From Methylophaga pinxianii (GTDB lineage: Bacteria > Pseudomonadota > Gammaproteobacteria > Nitrosococcales > Methylophagaceae): DNA of 49,384 nt. The notes below the pieces were generated by a model. The model was not told the origin of the DNA, searched no databases, and saw only the letters and a list, made by a program, of their open reading frames with translations. Below are positions 1-9,512 of the stretch, one piece after another (position 1 is the first letter of the stretch; each line of letters opens with the position of its first letter). A program made the position numbers and the translations under genes. The stretch spans positions 1-49,384 of the forward strand of contig NZ_JAJAEO010000166.1 in assembly GCF_020447225.1 (NCBI RefSeq). Direction: 5' to 3'.

Positions 1-50
1 TCCATAATCCTCGCATGAGAAGACGAGTCGCAAGAAGCGATATGACGTTT

Positions 51-476
51 TCAACCGTTTTTAAACCGTCCGTAGAAACGGGGTAGAACCCAACTAAATT
101 CGTAAGCGTCTGGAAGAGGTGGCTTGAAAGGATTGTCCAATTTGGGCCTAGTTGCTAAATCTGTTTTCAGTTTGACAATTTGTTCTTCGAGCTTTGTAAT
201 TTCTAACTCATAGAATGGCAACGTATTAGGAGTGCTTTCTAGCCAGCGTAAATATTTTTCATTTTCCTTAGTCAGATAATCTAATCTCGTTACTAATACA
301 GAATTTCTAGCATTAACTTCTTTAGATTCTGCAGCTATTTTCTCCGCCTTAGCCTCTATTAGCTTTATCTTATTTTCATCAAATACAAAGTAGAAAGCAG
401 CCCAAGTTGCAGCGGCTACGATGACGGTATGCGCTACTACAGATTTCGTAGGATTATCTTCAAACCAATTACTCAC
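51..476 (-). CDS. Hypothetical membrane-anchored coiled-coil protein (cassette gene)
   Basis: I do not recognise this protein. It has one predicted membrane helix near the N-terminus (a VVAHTVIVAAATWAAFYFVF stretch). A charged, heptad-like Lys/Glu-rich coiled coil of about 80 residues follows, then a Pro-rich C-terminus, so it is probably a single-pass inner-membrane protein with a cytoplasmic or periplasmic coiled coil. The open frame reaches a TTG at 488. That TTG lies in a Shine-Dalgarno-like GGAGAG, so I prefer the GTG at 476, about 5 bases after it (141 residues). The gene sits between attC-like sites, in the same direction as its neighbours, which suggests a mobile gene cassette. Function unknown. 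Confidence 0.6.
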   Translation of the reverse strand: MSNWFEDNPTKSVVAHTVIVAAATWAAFYFVFDENKIKLIEAKAEKIAAESKEVNARNSVLVTRLDYLTKENEKYLRWLESTPNTLPFYELEITKLEEQIVKLKTDLATRPKLDNPFKPPLPDAYEFSWVLPRFYGRFKNG

Positions 477-508
477 ACCACTCTCCAATTACTGTGGCTA
501 ACACGGAC

Positions 509-589
509 ACTTAACGTCGAAAATCACCGGCAGCAAAAAGCAGAACGAGCCACGCTTTTTGACGTCCGAGTGCATTTTCCTTGTTAGAT
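509..589 (-). repeat. attC-like integron recombination site
   Basis: Read on the minus strand, the site opens with ATCTAAC (fits RYYYAAC) and closes with GTTAAGT (fits GTTRRRY). Inside lie the arms GAAAATGCACTCGG (579-566) and the plus-strand GAAAATCACCGG (519-530). They pair perfectly except for two extra bases (G and T) on the gene-proximal arm, the layout expected for the unpaired bases of attC. An inner AAAAAGC/GCTTTTT pair extends the hairpin. The site starts 5 bp after the stop codon of the gene at 595-1200, where a cassette attC belongs. Confidence 0.72.
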
Positions 590-594
590 TACGA

Positions 595-1200
595 TTACTC
601 ATATACCTCAAATCGAACTTGTGGCGGATCAAAGGGAATTAGTTTTCCATCCGATATTTTTTTAAAGAACCTGATCTGAGTGTTTGACATATTGATACAG
701 TATCTTGGGTCAAACTTTAAACGGGCAGACTGCTCAAATATTGGCGGCGCGCTGTTAGGCAAGCCCTTCCATTCTACGTTAAAGCCATGTTGAGACATCC
801 AAAACCTTGCAGCCTCAGCTGAAGTTGTTAGAAAGTCGTGCTCACCTAGAGAGCTATGGGCTAATGTGGCAATGTTACGGATAAACCTGAAGGTTCCATT
901 TTCTGCGTACTCAAAAGCAGCTGCCACCCTTATAGGACAATTACGTTCTTGTTTCCTCAAACTCCCATGTTTCCAGTAATCACCCGCATCAGAGATTATT
1001 TGGTGAGCCTGGGATAAGTTATTTGCTTGTTTATCGTTTAAATGAGCAAAGTCTATTTGGTGGCGAATAGATACTGCAATATTACCGGTCAATCTGGTTA
1101 TATCAGAGAGGTCTGGCTGAAATGCATATTGCTGAACCAATAAGGAGTTGAGCATGTCCCAAGGCTTAAGTATGTCATTTATAAATCGATTCGGATTCAT
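595..1200 (-). CDS. Hypothetical protein (cassette gene)
   Basis: This is a 201-residue protein that I do not recognise. It has no signal peptide or membrane helix. It is predicted mostly helical in the first 130 residues, with a polar Asp/His/Lys segment (DAGDYWKHGSLRKQER, about residues 71-86), then a more strand-like C-terminus. The ATG at 1200 has no Shine-Dalgarno. It lies 8 bases after a GTTAGAT motif on the minus strand (1214-1208), so the gene starts directly behind a possible attC core, and an attC-like site follows its stop codon. Both flanks therefore argue for an integron cassette. A helical host-interaction or defence role is possible but unsupported. Confidence 0.55.
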   Translation of the reverse strand: MNPNRFINDILKPWDMLNSLLVQQYAFQPDLSDITRLTGNIAVSIRHQIDFAHLNDKQANNLSQAHQIISDAGDYWKHGSLRKQERNCPIRVAAAFEYAENGTFRFIRNIATLAHSSLGEHDFLTTSAEAARFWMSQHGFNVEWKGLPNSAPPIFEQSARLKFDPRYCINMSNTQIRFFKKISDGKLIPFDPPQVRFEVYE

Positions 1201-1207
1201 ACGAATA

Positions 1208-1333
1208 ATCTAACTGCACGTGAATGAGGACTTCGGCCTCATAATTATTATTATCAGGTGCAATTTAATTCTGCTTGCGCCTGACACCAACTTCATAAGT
1301 AACTGAATAATATACAAACAGTCAAAGTTAAGT
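1208..1333 (-). repeat. Candidate long attC-like site (weak arms)
   Basis: On the minus strand the stretch begins with ACTTAAC (1333-1327) and ends with GTTAGAT (1214-1208), both perfect matches to the attC end consensus. The centre holds a strong hairpin, CAGGTGCAA (1255-1263) with TTGCGCCTG (1275-1283), almost exactly midway between the ends. A second small hairpin (TGAGGAC/GGCCTCA) lies inside. Pairing between the outer arms is poor, so this may be a decayed or long VCR-like site. Its position between two same-strand genes matches the other attC-like sites. Confidence 0.4.
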
Positions 1334-1350
1334 AAATTTAATTATTATTA

Positions 1351-1494
1351 ATCGATGGGGTCAGAGTGTTTGATTTTTACTACCTGTCATTTGCTTTATT
1401 TGTTGCTGTTCTTCTTAAATCTCATGGGTGTAAAAAAAATATTTTTCAACCAAATCGATATGACTGAAATATCAAACACTATGACCCTATTGAT
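1351..1494. mobile_element. 144-bp inverted-repeat (MITE-like) element
   Basis: The 24-base ends 1351-1374 and 1471-1494 are inverted copies matching at 21 of 24 positions. Each contains a GGGTCA-N-AGTGTTTGAT core. AT-rich ATTATT sequence flanks both sides and could be a short target duplication, though it is too simple in composition to prove it. The 96-bp middle has no convincing gene. The element ends 2 bp from the stop codon of the gene at 1497-2042. GGGGTCAGAGT-type ends recall sequences seen beside REP-associated tyrosine transposases. That link is from memory and unproven. Confidence 0.5.
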
Positions 1495-1496
1495 TA

Positions 1497-2042
1497 TTAT
1501 GTGTCGGCTTGATGTTTTTGTTGTACATTTTTTGACTTGGCTCTATGGTTAAAATGAAACCCTATAATATATATGAAGAATGCTGCGATAAATCCAATTA
1601 AAACAGAGTTGTTTGATTTTACTTCTTCTAACCTAGCTTTAACGGCCTCAAGCTTTCCATTTAATTCTATTTGATCTCTCTCAAATTTCCCCTTCATTAA
1701 AGAGAGCGTAATTGCTTCTTCAGGTGTCTCTTTAATGATTGCTGTTAGTTCATTTACTAAAGATTGATTTTTTGCGATATTTTCAGCTAATTTAGATGCT
1801 GCTAGCATTTCTCTCGCTTCATCGGACAGGTTTGTAATGAGACTAAATTGATCGTTGATTTTCCCTAGCTCGATATTTAGCTTATTTATCTCTTCATCTT
1901 TCTTTGTGAGCTCAATTTTTAATTCATTGATGGCTGCCGTTGATTCAATCTCAAAGACAGTTTCTTTAACCATGTTAGTACCCCCCATATATAGAGACAG
2001 GGCGACCAAGGCAATAAAGAATAATCTTTCCATTACATCCAT
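1497..2042 (-). CDS. Hypothetical protein, coiled coil between two membrane segments (cassette gene)
   Basis: I do not recognise this 181-residue protein. A hydrophobic N-terminal helix (LFFIALVALSLYMGG, about residues 7-21) could be a signal anchor. A long acidic/basic coiled coil rich in Glu, Lys, Leu and Asn runs from about 25 to 140, and a second helix (VLIGFIAAFFIYIIGF) lies near 147-162 before a basic tail. The shape resembles the protein at 51-476 (membrane helix plus coiled coil) without obvious sequence identity. ATG at 2042 is used; an ATG three codons inside is possible. It lies between attC-like sites and is probably a cassette gene. Function unknown. Confidence 0.55.
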   Translation of the reverse strand: MDVMERLFFIALVALSLYMGGTNMVKETVFEIESTAAINELKIELTKKDEEINKLNIELGKINDQFSLITNLSDEAREMLAASKLAENIAKNQSLVNELTAIIKETPEEAITLSLMKGKFERDQIELNGKLEAVKARLEEVKSNNSVLIGFIAAFFIYIIGFHFNHRAKSKNVQQKHQADT

Positions 2043-2066
2043 AACTTCTAATTCCGTATTATTTAC

Positions 2067-2135
2067 CTACAACGTCGCCATAATTTGCCACCTGAAGCGT
2101 AGCATAAGGTGGTCAAATTGATGGCTTTGTTAAAG
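2067..2135 (-). repeat. attC-like integron recombination site (best example)
   Basis: On the minus strand the site reads CTTTAAC, spacer AAA, arm GCCATCAATTTGACCACC, a 15-base loop, arm GGTGGCAAATTATGGC, spacer GAC, then GTTGTAG. The arms pair perfectly apart from one extra C and one extra A on the first arm. These give unpaired G and T on the opposite strand, the hallmark of attC bottom-strand hairpins. The outer heptamers deviate slightly from RYYYAAC/GTTRRRY. The site begins directly at the stop codon of the gene at 2136-3083. The GAC-GTT junction is shared with the site at 509-589. Confidence 0.78.
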
Positions 2136-3083
2136 CTATAGCTTAGTAACTTGTTCTGCATGATTTACCCAGGCACTCATATTTAGAAAACGTATTGATT
2201 TAGGTTCCTCCAACCCTCTCTGTTCAGGAGGAACCCAGTCTCCACTGCTGACTTTAATTACCCCATAGATCAACACTTCAGCCCCCGCAGAGAAAGCATT
2301 CAGATCAAGTGAATCATCCGCTATTATAAACTCCAAACTTGGAATATCAGTTGATTCGCCTTCCAATTCGATGTATGGGCTGTGAAGCTTAAACTTAGCA
2401 TATTTAAACTTTTTACTTGAATCCACTACTTTAGATATAACACCGTGAAAACACATTGGATAATGAATTGCCGAATTTTTGGCTATTTCAAAAGCATCGA
2501 TGTAGCTATCTATCTCAAAATAGAAATTTGACCATTTTATCTTTGTATTTTTATACGTAAGGGTAACCAAACTGGCTAATTCTTTGTTGTCTTCAAGCTG
2601 CGCTCTAAGCGTCAGTACTTGAGTCAAAGTTTTAATATAGCTCGATGCAGTACCACTACGCGTATAAACCTTTCCCTTTTGTGCACTGAATTCATCCGCA
2701 CTTGTTTTTGAGTTAGCCTCTGTAATTTTTTCCTGTGTATTCTTATCCTTATGAAGCACCTGGAGATTGAATTGATATTTCTCGTTTTCTATAGCCTTTA
2801 ATACGTTTGAATCTGAATCTCTGGCGATAATTTCAACAGCTCCTTTTGTATTATAAGGGCAGACTTTATAAGCATGCTTATCATTCGATTTAAGCTTAAA
2901 AAAAGAAGGTATTTCAATTGTTTTATCCAGCCTTCTTTTCTCATGAGCTTTGACAAATGACATATGCGCATTACAGCCATCAGTTTTGCATATATATTCT
3001 CCATCATGGCCTTTTTCACAGTCCTTGACGGTTATTTCGTTGCCCGTACTTTTTTCTTTTACGGTGCTAATTTTCACTCCCAA
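2136..3083 (-). CDS. Hypothetical protein with N-terminal Cys/His cluster and possible OB-like domain (cassette gene)
   Basis: I do not recognise this 315-residue soluble protein. The N-terminus carries a likely metal-binding cluster: C22, C32, C37, H40, H47, then H70 and C75 (a KHAYKVCPYN stretch). The middle is polar and helical. Residues about 205-290 look like alternating strands (CFHGVISKV, IEFIIADD, VLIYGVIKV), perhaps an OB-like fold. A nucleic-acid-binding role is an inference from a zinc cluster plus an OB-like region, nothing more. The TTG start at 3083 has a good AAGGAG (3096-3091) 7 bases upstream; a GTG two codons in is the alternative. It is followed directly by the best attC-like site. 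Confidence 0.55.
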   Translation of the reverse strand: MGVKISTVKEKSTGNEITVKDCEKGHDGEYICKTDGCNAHMSFVKAHEKRRLDKTIEIPSFFKLKSNDKHAYKVCPYNTKGAVEIIARDSDSNVLKAIENEKYQFNLQVLHKDKNTQEKITEANSKTSADEFSAQKGKVYTRSGTASSYIKTLTQVLTLRAQLEDNKELASLVTLTYKNTKIKWSNFYFEIDSYIDAFEIAKNSAIHYPMCFHGVISKVVDSSKKFKYAKFKLHSPYIELEGESTDIPSLEFIIADDSLDLNAFSAGAEVLIYGVIKVSSGDWVPPEQRGLEEPKSIRFLNMSAWVNHAEQVTKL

Positions 3084-3150
3084 AATCTGACTCCTTGTTT
3101 GACCTTAAAAGTATGTTAACGAGGCCTTTGGTTTCATAATAATTATTAGT

Positions 3151-3177
3151 GGTCGGCCATCTAATTCTTAGGCCACC
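3151..3177. repeat. Hairpin in the 198-bp gap upstream of the cassette block
   Basis: GGTCGGCC (3151-3158) pairs with GGCCACC (3171-3177), leaving one bulged C. This recalls the inner part of an attC site, but no matching outer GTT/AAC ends are clear. Nearby AATGGCC (3242-3248) and GGCCATT (3268-3274) form another weak inverted pair downstream of the Smr gene. The gap 3084-3281 shows no gene, and in particular no integrase. Confidence 0.3.
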
Positions 3178-3281
3178 TGACATGGATTATCTAAATATCT
3201 GAATAATAAAAGACAAAAAAATTAAGTATAATTAAAAGATCAATGGCCCGAAATATACAACTTAAAAGGCCATTTATAAAT

Positions 3282-3836
3282 TCACCTTTCAAACCGCCGT
3301 TTCAATAAAACATACAAAGCCCCAGTCCCGCCATCTTCAATCGTTGCACTGCAAAACGCCAAAACGGCATCACTTTCTCTGAGCCAGTGATTAAGTTTGC
3401 TTTTTAAAACCGGTTTGTTATCGCGTGATCCCCAGCCTTTGCCGTGAATGATTCGCACACATCTAATCTTTTCTTGTTGGCATTGTTCGAGAAATTGGGA
3501 GAGGGTGGGCTCGGCTTTGGCGAGGGTGAGGCCGTGTAAATCGAGTTCAGCTTCGAGATGTACTCTGCCACTTTTGAGTTTGGCGAATTGGCGGTTTTGA
3601 ATCCCGTCGCCACGGTATTCCAGATATTCCTCATTTCCCACTGTTTCAGGTGCGAATAAACTGGAAAACTCGCTGGTGTCATGGGTGAGTTCGGCTGCGG
3701 AGGGCTTTCTGACCTTTGGCGGCGGCGGAGGTTTTCGATGCACCAGGCGGTCGTGTTTGATCGGCTCGGCGTCGCTCATTTCATTGCGAAACAAGGAAAA
3801 CTCGTCGTCATCATTTTTATTTTTGTTATCTGCCAT
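3282..3836 (-). CDS. smrA: Smr-domain protein (SmrA/YdaL-like)
   Basis: This 184-residue protein has a disordered, Pro-rich N-terminus and a C-terminal Smr (small MutS-related) domain from about residue 90. Signature pieces are LDLHGLT (about 98-104), IIHGKGWGS (about 129-137) and the late GGTGALYVLLKR. The segment before the domain (EYRGDGIQNRQFAKLKSGR) matches the layout of the E. coli YdaL/SmrA type better than SmrB. Smr domains are known nicking endonucleases; the SmrB branch cuts mRNA at collided ribosomes. Which substrate this copy uses cannot be read from sequence. It marks the start of ordinary core genes next to the accessory block, and transcribes toward it. Confidence 0.85.
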   Translation of the reverse strand: MADNKNKNDDDEFSLFRNEMSDAEPIKHDRLVHRKPPPPPKVRKPSAAELTHDTSEFSSLFAPETVGNEEYLEYRGDGIQNRQFAKLKSGRVHLEAELDLHGLTLAKAEPTLSQFLEQCQQEKIRCVRIIHGKGWGSRDNKPVLKSKLNHWLRESDAVLAFCSATIEDGGTGALYVLLKRRFER

Positions 3837-3930
3837 GGCCGATGTTGTCTGATTTCATGCCGTTTGATGTGAACCATTGTGCCAGATGATGCTTGTGTAA
3901 AAAATCATTTTTAGTTTAGGATGATTTCCA

Positions 3931-5948
<2,018 letters not shown>

Positions 5949-5969
5949 TTGGATCGGTTGCGAAGCGCT

Positions 5970-7040
5970 ATGAAGCATTATCTGATTATCGGCAGTGGTC
6001 TGATTGGACGCCTGACAGGCTGGCGTCTGATTCAGGCCGGTCATGCCGTGACGATTTTGTCATCAGACGATAAAGCCGGTACCGACAGTGCCGGTTTTAT
6101 TGCGGCTTCGATGATCGCGCCGTTTACCGAGGCCGTTACGGCAGATCGGTCGATTCGTGATCTGGGTATTCAAAGTCAGGCGTTGTGGGATAAATGGCTG
6201 GTTGAGTTTGACGAGCCGGTGTTTTACCCAAAAACCGGAACATTAGTGGTGGCACATGAAGGCGATAAGGCCGAACTGGCACGCTATCAGCTTCGGGCAG
6301 CGCATATTCTCGATGCAGATGACTATCAGCAGATTGATGCTCAGCAGTTGCAAAACCTGTCTCCTGAACTGGCCGAGAACTTTCGTTCGGCGTTGTATTT
6401 TCCGCAAGAGAGCTGTCTGGATAATCGCCAGTTTTATCAGCAGGTCGGTGAGTTTCTAACGGAACACGCTAACTGGCAAACCATTGAACCGATTGAAACG
6501 TTAAGTAACGCCACATTGGAACAATTGTGTCAGCAAACGCTTGGACATTCGCTGGATAAATTTACCTCGGTGATTGATTGCCGGGGTAATGGCAGCAAGA
6601 CGGATATAACTGATTTACGCGGTGTGCGTGGAGAAGTGCTGCGTGTTTATGCACCGGAAGTGAATCTGCAACAGTGCGTACGGTTAATGCATCCACGTTA
6701 TCCGCTGTATCTGGCACCAAGACCTGATCAGCAATATGTGATTGGGGCTACGGTAATTGAATCCGAAGATCGCTCGCCGGTTAGCGTGCGCAGTGCGATG
6801 GAATTGCTATCAGCGCTTTACAGCATTCATAAAGGGTTTGCCGAAGCCCGGGTTTTGGAAATGCGGGCGCATTGCCGACCAGCATTACCCGATCATTTAC
6901 CCACCATTCGCCAGCAGGAGTGGGGTTATCAAATCAACGGATTATACCGGCATGGTTATTTACTGGGGCCGGTGATGGTCGACCAATTACTCACAACATT
7001 ATCAGAACACACAGATTCGGGAGTGCGTTATGCAAGCTGA
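5970..7040 (+). CDS. thiO: Glycine oxidase ThiO
   Basis: This is an FAD-dependent oxidase of the DAO family that oxidises glycine to iminoglycine (dehydroglycine), the glycine-derived unit of the thiazole ring. The N-terminal dinucleotide-binding motif GSGLIG (residues 8-13) is intact. The C-terminus has the family's substrate/FAD segment (HCRPALPDHLP, then YRHGYLLGPVM). Length is 356 residues from the ATG at 5970; a TTG directly after the thiC stop is open in frame but less likely. The gene lies 21 bp after thiC and overlaps thiS by 11 bp, so translational coupling is likely. Using ThiO rather than ThiH means oxygen-dependent thiazole synthesis, which suits an aerobe. Confidence 0.93.
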   Translation: MKHYLIIGSGLIGRLTGWRLIQAGHAVTILSSDDKAGTDSAGFIAASMIAPFTEAVTADRSIRDLGIQSQALWDKWLVEFDEPVFYPKTGTLVVAHEGDKAELARYQLRAAHILDADDYQQIDAQQLQNLSPELAENFRSALYFPQESCLDNRQFYQQVGEFLTEHANWQTIEPIETLSNATLEQLCQQTLGHSLDKFTSVIDCRGNGSKTDITDLRGVRGEVLRVYAPEVNLQQCVRLMHPRYPLYLAPRPDQQYVIGATVIESEDRSPVSVRSAMELLSALYSIHKGFAEARVLEMRAHCRPALPDHLPTIRQQEWGYQINGLYRHGYLLGPVMVDQLLTTLSEHTDSGVRYAS

Positions 7041-7251
7041 GTCGATTCAAGCTATTGCACTTATTTTGAATGAACAGCCAGTGGAAACCACAAACTTTAA
7101 TTTGCAGGTTTTTCTAGCTGAACATGGCTGGGCAGAAGGCCGGTTTGTAGTGGTGATTAACGACAATATTATCGCCAAATCGGCACATTCAACCTATCAA
7201 TTATCAGCAGGCGATCGCATTGATGTGCTGTCGCCCATCAGTGGAGGCTGA
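7030..7251 (+). CDS. thiS: Sulfur carrier protein ThiS
   Basis: This is a 73-residue ubiquitin-fold sulfur carrier. The C-terminal Gly-Gly (ending SPISGG), which is adenylated and converted to a thiocarboxylate, is intact. It delivers sulfur to ThiG in making the thiazole of thiamine. The gene overlaps thiO by 11 bp and is followed by thiG with 1 bp between. No thiF (the adenylating partner) is present in the window, so activation must come from a gene elsewhere, such as a MoeB/ThiF homologue. Confidence 0.92.
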   Translation: MQAESIQAIALILNEQPVETTNFNLQVFLAEHGWAEGRFVVVINDNIIAKSAHSTYQLSAGDRIDVLSPISGG

Positions 7252-7252
7252 C

Positions 7253-8050
7253 ATGCAGGCATCTGACTGGAACGTTTACGGGCAAACCCTCAGCAGTCGT
7301 TTATTTATCGGCACGGCGCTTTATCCGTCACCGCAGGTTATGTGTGATGCCATCAAAGCGTCAGGCGCACAGGTGATTACTGTCTCTTTGCGTCGGCAAA
7401 GTGCCGGCCAGGCCAATAGCGGTCAGCAATTCTGGAACATGATTGAAGTACTGGGCTGTCATTTATTACCCAATACTGCAGGTTGTTACAGTGCCGCCGA
7501 GGCGATTAAAACAGCCCATATGGCCCGTGAGTTATTTGAAACGGACTGGATCAAACTCGAAGTATTAGGCGACAGCTTTAATCTGCAACCGGATCCGTTT
7601 GCTTTGCTGGAAGCCACTAAAACCCTCATTGCCGATGGCTTTAAAGTGTTTCCCTATTGCACCGATGATCTGGTGTTGTGCCAGAAACTGGCGGATGCAG
7701 GTTGTGAGGTCTTAATGCCCTGGGGCGCACCAATCGGTACCGGCCAGGGATTACTCAATCCTTATGCATTGAGAACATTAAGAGAACGCCTGCCGGAAAT
7801 CACCTTACTGGTCGATGCTGGCATCGGCAAACCTTCTGATGCGGTGCAAGCGATGGAACTCGGCTATGACGGCATTCTGTTAAATACCGCTGTTGCCGAA
7901 GCACTTGAACCGGCGCTTATGGCCGAGGCGTTTAAACAATCTATTAATGCAGGACGACTGGCGTTTGAAGCGGGCATTATGCCAAAACGTGATTCCGCCA
8001 AGCCCAGTACGCCTACTTTAGATCAACCAATCTGGCAGCAACATGGCTGA
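7253..8050 (+). CDS. thiG: Thiazole synthase ThiG
   Basis: ThiG condenses deoxyxylulose 5-phosphate, iminoglycine and ThiS-thiocarboxylate sulfur into the thiazole phosphate. It is a TIM-barrel protein of 265 residues. The Schiff-base lysine is K101 in WIKLEVLGD. Phosphate-binding and barrel segments [13 protein letters not shown] and [19 protein letters not shown] are clear. The start is ATG 7253, just after the ThiS stop with GTGGAGG upstream; a frame-open ATG at 7220 lies inside thiS and is unlikely. It overlaps thiDE by 8 bp. Confidence 0.95.
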   Translation: MQASDWNVYGQTLSSRLFIGTALYPSPQVMCDAIKASGAQVITVSLRRQSAGQANSGQQFWNMIEVLGCHLLPNTAGCYSAAEAIKTAHMARELFETDWIKLEVLGDSFNLQPDPFALLEATKTLIADGFKVFPYCTDDLVLCQKLADAGCEVLMPWGAPIGTGQGLLNPYALRTLRERLPEITLLVDAGIGKPSDAVQAMELGYDGILLNTAVAEALEPALMAEAFKQSINAGRLAFEAGIMPKRDSAKPSTPTLDQPIWQQHG

Positions 8051-9512
8051 GCAAATACCTCAAACTGCAATCTTATTAATTGGTGGACTGGATCCTCAGG
8101 GCTGTGCCGGTCTGACGGCAGATATTCAAACTGTGAGTCATCATGGTTTTCATCCAGTCCCTTTGATTACCTGTGTCACCGAGCAGACGCAAAACGGTAT
8201 GCAGGCATTGAATCCATTAACTGCGGAGAAATTTCTCAAACAATATGAAAGCGGTATTGCTGACTTTGATATTGCCGCAATTAAAATTGGTCTGATACCT
8301 AATCTTGAAATAGCCGAAGTGATTGAGCGGATTATCAGGCTTCATGATGTGCCGGTCGTGATGGATCCGGTGATGGCGGCAAGCAGTGGAGGGAAACAGG
8401 CTGCGCCTGAAGTACTGGAATATGTGCGTAAATCCGTATTACCCAAGATCACTTTGCTGACGCCTAATTTACCCGAAATGCAATATCTTTCGGACAATCT
8501 GGGCGGGTCTCTGGAAAAGCAGGTTCGACATTTAATTGAGGAAGGCTTGTCAGCTTGTCTGGTGAAAGGCGGGCATGGTGATAAAAGTTTTGTCTCGGAT
8601 TATTTTGCCAGTGCATTTGGCCATTTTTATTGTTATCAGCCAAGGTTAAATAAAAATGTTCGTGGAACCGGCTGCGTGCTGGCATCGAGTCTGGCGTGCT
8701 ATCTTGCACAAGGTGAAGATATCCGTGATGCAGTGATTTTATCGCGAAGTTACATCAACCGCGGGATTCGGGAATCGCAGACTTTAGGGCCTTATCAGTT
8801 ATTTTCGCATCAACGGCAACCTGTTGAGCTGCGTGATATCCCCAGGCTGAGTTATACCCCGGATCTGATTGGCAAAAGCTTCAGTTTTCCGGATTGTCCA
8901 GATCGATTGGGAATCTATCCGGTGGTGGATAGTGCTGATTGGGTGAACCGTTTGTTGACTATCGGCATCAAGACCATCCAGTTACGTTTAAAACAAACCG
9001 ATAACGCGTTTCTCAATGCTGAGGTTGCCAGTGCGGTAGATATCTCTCACCAACACAGTGATATTCAGTTTTTTGTGAATGATCACTGGCGTATGGCGAT
9101 TGATAACGGCGCTTATGGTGTGCATCTGGGACAGGAAGATTTGCATGACGCTGATTTGCTGGAAATTGAACAGGCCGGATTGCGGCTGGGGATTTCCACC
9201 CATTCATATTGGGAACTGGCCAGAGCGTTGGCGGTAAATCCCAGTTATATTGCCTTGGGACCAATATTTGAAACTGACAGCAAACAAATGCCTTGGCAAC
9301 CGCAGGGCTTTGATCGTTTAGCAGAGTGGATACGCTTATTAGATGGGCATACGCCGCTGGTTGCCATTGGTGGTATTGATGTGGCGCGTGCCAGAGCGTT
9401 GCATAAAACCGGAGTGGGTTCAGTGGCAATGATTTCAGCAATTACCAAAGCTGCTGATTATCAGCAGGTGACACAGCAACTGCTGTCTTTATGGCAAAAC
9501 TCAGCGAATTAA
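8043..9512 (+). CDS. thiDE: Bifunctional ThiD-ThiE (HMP-P kinase / thiamine phosphate synthase)
   Basis: This 489-residue fusion ends the thiamine operon. Residues about 8-265 are ThiD, a ribokinase-fold kinase that phosphorylates HMP and HMP-P ([20 protein letters not shown] at the start, anion-hole VRGTGC later). Residues about 290-485 are ThiE, a TIM barrel that joins HMP-PP to thiazole phosphate. ThiE hallmarks are [39 protein letters not shown] and [11 protein letters not shown]. The fusion lets HMP-PP pass from one active site to the other. The gene overlaps the thiG end by 8 bp, and its own stop overlaps the convergent motY-like gene by 12 bp. Confidence 0.94.
   Translation: MAEQIPQTAILLIGGLDPQGCAGLTADIQTVSHHGFHPVPLITCVTEQTQNGMQALNPLTAEKFLKQYESGIADFDIAAIKIGLIPNLEIAEVIERIIRLHDVPVVMDPVMAASSGGKQAAPEVLEYVRKSVLPKITLLTPNLPEMQYLSDNLGGSLEKQVRHLIEEGLSACLVKGGHGDKSFVSDYFASAFGHFYCYQPRLNKNVRGTGCVLASSLACYLAQGEDIRDAVILSRSYINRGIRESQTLGPYQLFSHQRQPVELRDIPRLSYTPDLIGKSFSFPDCPDRLGIYPVVDSADWVNRLLTIGIKTIQLRLKQTDNAFLNAEVASAVDISHQHSDIQFFVNDHWRMAIDNGAYGVHLGQEDLHDADLLEIEQAGLRLGISTHSYWELARALAVNPSYIALGPIFETDSKQMPWQPQGFDRLAEWIRLLDGHTPLVAIGGIDVARARALHKTGVGSVAMISAITKAADYQQVTQQLLSLWQNSAN

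Noticed and set aside
1-50. attC site of the first cassette gene
   Set aside because: Only 50 bases are in the window and no clear arms can be paired; it may be completed to the left.
1355-1552. 65-codon plus-strand open frame
   Set aside because: It lies on the 144-bp inverted-repeat element, has low-complexity hydrophobic sequence and overlaps the gene at 1497-2042 on the other strand.
3242-3274. Terminator of the Smr gene
   Set aside because: The AATGGCC/GGCCATT pair has a 19-base loop and no T-run next to it.
3084-3281. attI site or integrase at the head of the cassette block
   Set aside because: No open frame for a tyrosine recombinase and no clear attI; only weak hairpins are seen.
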